Assembly: GCF_030936135.1 (NCBI RefSeq)
Contig: NC_082603.1
Location: 29,141,236-29,205,235, forward strand
Reading direction: 5' to 3'
DNA: 64,000 bases
From: Gavia stellata
Lineage: Eukaryota > Chordata > Aves > Gaviiformes > Gaviidae
Shown: positions 61,401 through 64,000 of the stretch, in pieces
Layout: the number at the start of each line of letters is the position of its first letter
Numbering within the stretch: the stretch's first letter is position 1
Notes under the pieces: model-generated
What the model saw: only the letters and a program-made list of their open reading frames with translations
The model's database searches: none
Told to the model about the DNA's origin: nothing
Position numbers and translations under genes: made by a program

Positions 61401-63912
61401 TTTCATTCTTACGTGCCCCCAAAATATGTAAATCTGCTATTCTACTGTAAAGCAAGAAGTGCACTGTCTTTAGCAATACTCACTTCTGCATCTCCAGAAA
61501 ACAGCATTTTTTCCTACAATTAAACTGAACAGGTTTTACAATGGAAAAAATCACACGTGGATTCATGTTTTGGATTACCACTTGTCAGTGCAACTTGGGA
61601 AAGTAGTGAATTAGTCTTCCCTAAAACATCTTTAGCCTTCAAATGAGGGAGGGTCATAGCAAAACAAATGGAGCAAACTTCAACAGTAAAAAGTCTTGAT
61701 GAAGTAGTTATTCTATCCCACATCTCCTCTCATAGTTCAACACTATCTTGTATGTTACTTAGAAAGTAACATGAAATCTCTAAAAACAACCCTCATGGGT
61801 AGCAGTACAAGCCATTCAAATAGTCCAAACACTTAGATCAGGATATTTCACCAGTTTTAGGTAAGGCAGAGGAACATTTTTGCAGAATCAGTCTTCAGTG
61901 ATATGCACTAAAGATAATAAGACAGTTTTGTTTTATGAAAATACCCCCCTGCAAACTTGCACTTTAAGTCATACTTTATAGGAAAGTTCAAGAGAATGTA
62001 GGAAATCCCCAAAATGCTCCATCACAAATTCAGTTAAAAGACTGGAAACAAAAATAAGCAAAAGCAAATAAAAATAAAGCTCAAGAAGTCTGATGTATAT
62101 AATCTACTTTTACCTAGATCATTTGATGTAGTAACAGCTGTTCCACCAGGAGCAAAAGGGTCATTCTTCTTCGATATCTCTGTCTAAAATAAAAAATTCC
62201 TTTGGAGGGAAATTTGTTTTTCAGCTTAAAGATTCCTCATTCTAAGAATGCATTCACAATATATTCAGAAGTTTTAAGAAAAAGTATTTTGGACGTAGCT
62301 TTTAACGGATTTTACTGATGCTGGTAACAGAAACTCCTCCTCAGAAAAGTGATTAATACTTTCAAAGGATGGAAAAAAGGTACAATGTATGCAACATACT
62401 TGGTAACCACTAATACAAAATTTAAGAATATCTAACATTCATTTTGGTCTCAGATTACTATAACAAGAGCCATCTTCATGAAGATGTAACTACAAGGTAT
62501 CAACACCACAAAGGTGTGGTAAAGCATTTAGGATGAATGCGTAACTTCAGTTCAGAAATACAGATCTCAGAAGAATCAACTGCTAATCTCACACCACAGC
62601 TCTGACCTTTTATGATTTTTTTTTCTCTTCCGTACTTCTCTTATTATCAGACTGTAATATGACCAAGATTTGGTTATATTAGAATATTAAGACTTGGCAA
62701 AGGATAGTGTGCTGATTAAGTATTGAAGACTAGAAAACTAATTTTTAAGGCTGGAGATGTAGGCTGTGGTGTGTAATATGACCTTGAGATCTGCATGATG
62801 TGCACACCACGTGGAAGTACACCACCACCACTGTTAGGCGCAGTGATTTCTCACTGTCTTGCCTGCTCTGGGTTCGCCTCAGGCACACTCTACAGCCACT
62901 TAACTTCCTAATGCTAATCCACATGTATCTTTAACTTTTACATATGTATACACATATCTTATACACAAAACAAAATTGGAAGCGAGGCATGAACAGAAGC
63001 AGCACTGAGAAGGAGATGGCAAAAGGATGGAGACAAACATGAAAAATTTCAGCATCTTAGATTGTTTGTCTATCAGCCCTAAGTATTACCTCATCTTCAT
63101 CAAGTTCTATTCTACAGAGAAGGTTTCATGCCCAACTCTACCTTTTCATAGGCTCAAGACTAATCAATAACTGCTCAGTTATACTGTGAACAGCTAAAAG
63201 TTACACCTAAGTACACTCGGAAGAGGTACATTCAGTAAGAATCTCCACGTTATGAGAGGGCTTCAATGACCCTTATTAAAAAAACAACAACAAACCCCAA
63301 ACAACATACAGCTATAGAACAACTTGACTTTTCAGAAGAGAAACCCCATACCACATCAGATTTCAGATAAGATATAGAACATACTTACTGATCCTATAAG
63401 CTTTGGAGGCAAAAATCAAGTGTCTCAACATAACTTGGTGAGATTAATCTTGGATTTCTTTCAATGTTTAGTAAATTCCACCAGCTACCAATAGAGCTTA
63501 GTTCATTATTCTCCAATATTCTTATCTGTGGAGCAATGAAGCTCCACACCGAAACATTTTAAAAATGTTTTTATTTTTACTTCTATTTCATCTGTGACTA
63601 TTTCTAGAAAATAGGACACCAAAAAAAAAAGACAAGACAGAGCCATGGGGTAAGAGGTAACCTTTTATCTATATGATTTCTGAATATCAGCATTTCAAGG
63701 CATATCCAAATGTACAGAATAGGTTATTTTGTCCAAATCATATATAGAAGGAAGTAAAATGTATGCTATCAAACTTACTGTGATATTATTACTGTTGTCT
63801 GCAGTGCTAAATGGATCAGTGCTGGCAGTCACAAAAGGATCAGTGGAGGACTGTTTGAAAAAACAGTCAGCTGCAAAAGGATCTGAGCCTTTGAAGGGAT
63901 CACCACCAAAGG
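55353..63912 (-). CDS. EPS15: EPS15, 3' part (gene-level entry, last six coding exons)
   Basis: Joined exons, in transcript order: 63912-63779, 62183-62114, 60913-60837, 60339-60177, 57565-57387, 55499-55353. All junctions are GT-AG and in frame, giving about 256 residues to the stop, close to the corresponding part of 896-aa human EPS15. EPS15 is a cytosolic endocytic adaptor of clathrin-coated pits: three N-terminal EH domains bind NPF proteins, a coiled coil drives oligomerisation, DPF repeats bind the AP-2 alpha ear, and C-terminal ubiquitin-interacting motifs recognise ubiquitinated cargo. Only the DPF, proline-rich and UIM parts are here; the N-terminal exons lie beyond the right edge. 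The paralogue EPS15L1 is less likely: the FADFSTLSK and VIITKN segments fit EPS15, as does the TTC39A neighbour. Confidence 0.96.
55500..57386 (-). other. EPS15 last intron
   Basis: A 1.9 kb AT-rich intron; nothing recognised beyond splice signals. Confidence 0.85.
57387..57565 (-). CDS. EPS15: EPS15 penultimate exon
   Basis: Acceptor TTTTAATCTAAG and donor AGTACT|GTGAGT. It encodes KRPINQIDSSDSFKPRDPFQ, then PFPTPDIPKEQEADLFCDPF and APTSISKEADPNNFANFST. Two DPF motifs remain; where human has SPDPFK this sequence reads SSDSFK, so one DPF copy is lost. Confidence 0.96.
57566..60176 (-). other. EPS15 intron
   Basis: A 2.6 kb AT-rich intron with chance ORFs only. Confidence 0.85.
60177..60339 (-). 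CDS. EPS15: EPS15 exon with proline-rich segment
   Basis: Acceptor TTTCTTTGAAG and donor CACCTG|GTAAGA. It encodes ANNEDPFSSSTSGSVNSVII, then TKNLFEEPTAKNEDVPPALP and PKTGTPTRPCPPPP. The PPALPP-x-x-GTPTRPCP stretch is the proline-rich SH3 (Crk) binding region known in EPS15. Confidence 0.97.
60340..60836 (-). other. EPS15 intron
   Basis: A 0.5 kb intron; nothing recognised. Confidence 0.85.
60837..60913 (-). CDS. EPS15: EPS15 exon with FGNESFG / FADFSTLSK
   Basis: Acceptor GTGTGTTTAG and donor CAAAG|GTAATG. It encodes TDPFASLFGNESFGSGFADF then STLSK. It is nearly identical to the human protein and contains one DPF motif. Confidence 0.97.
60914..62113 (-). other. EPS15 intron
   Basis: A 1.2 kb intron with an alternating TA/CA-rich tract near 61270-61300. 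No gene. Confidence 0.85.
62114..62183 (-). CDS. EPS15: EPS15 exon with DPFAPGGT
   Basis: Acceptor TTTATTTTAG and donor TCTAG|GTAAAA. It encodes TEISKKNDPFAPGGTAVTTS then NDL and the first base of Ala. It corresponds to the human HNDPFAPGGT segment. Confidence 0.95.
62184..63778 (-). other. EPS15 intron
   Basis: A 1.6 kb intron; nothing recognised. Confidence 0.85.
63779..63912 (-). CDS. EPS15: EPS15 exon with DPF repeats
   Basis: Acceptor TTTTTAG and donor ATCACA|GTAAGT. It encodes PFGDPFKGSDPFAADCFFKQ then SSTDPFVTASTDPFSTADNS and NNIT. Five DPF-type motifs (the first Asp is split over the junction) form the main AP-2 alpha-ear binding cluster. FKGSDPFA-x-DCFF is an EPS15 signature. Confidence 0.97.
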
Positions 63913-64000
63913 GATCTAAAAAGTAAACATCTCATTAACATTTCTGCTAGATTTACTTAGCTTGATATCTTAAAAACTAAATATTATATTGCAGTATTCT

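Overview
The window is vertebrate nuclear DNA, most likely from a bird. The evidence is AT-rich introns with canonical GT-AG splice sites, two long and one short 3'-terminal CR1 LINE fragments, older CR1-like remnants, and no bacterial gene organisation. Two protein-coding genes are read on the minus strand, one behind the other. They are TTC39A (tetratricopeptide repeat protein 39A) and, upstream of it, the 3' part of EPS15 (epidermal growth factor receptor substrate 15). The same neighbours in the same tandem orientation lie on human 1p32.

From about 63.9 kb down to 53.6 kb lie the last six coding exons of EPS15. They encode the DPF-rich AP-2-binding region, the proline-rich segment and the two C-terminal ubiquitin-interacting motifs, followed by a 3' UTR of about 1.75 kb. 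EPS15 continues beyond the right edge. From 53.6 to 49.8 kb is intergenic AT-rich sequence with no recognised gene. A CpG island lies at about 48.73-49.79 kb. It has no obvious gene of its own, but on the minus strand it holds a short coding segment whose splice phase would join TTC39A exon 2, so it may be a distal TTC39A promoter.

From 40.1 kb down to 1.35 kb all 18 coding exons of TTC39A could be placed. Every junction keeps frame, giving 586 codons from the most upstream ATG or 573 from the best-context ATG. The proximal first exon has its own promoter-like flank with a minus-strand CCAAT box. The 3' UTR appears to run off the left edge. Introns hold CR1 fragments, simple repeats, a long G-run and many chance ORFs.

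The genes are not known to share a pathway. EPS15 is an endocytic adaptor of clathrin-coated pits. TTC39A is a TPR/IML2-family protein of unclear molecular function. I found no convincing evidence of a new biological system. The observations most worth checking are the orphan CpG island with its alternative first exon, two G-quadruplex motifs, and small lineage changes in the two proteins.
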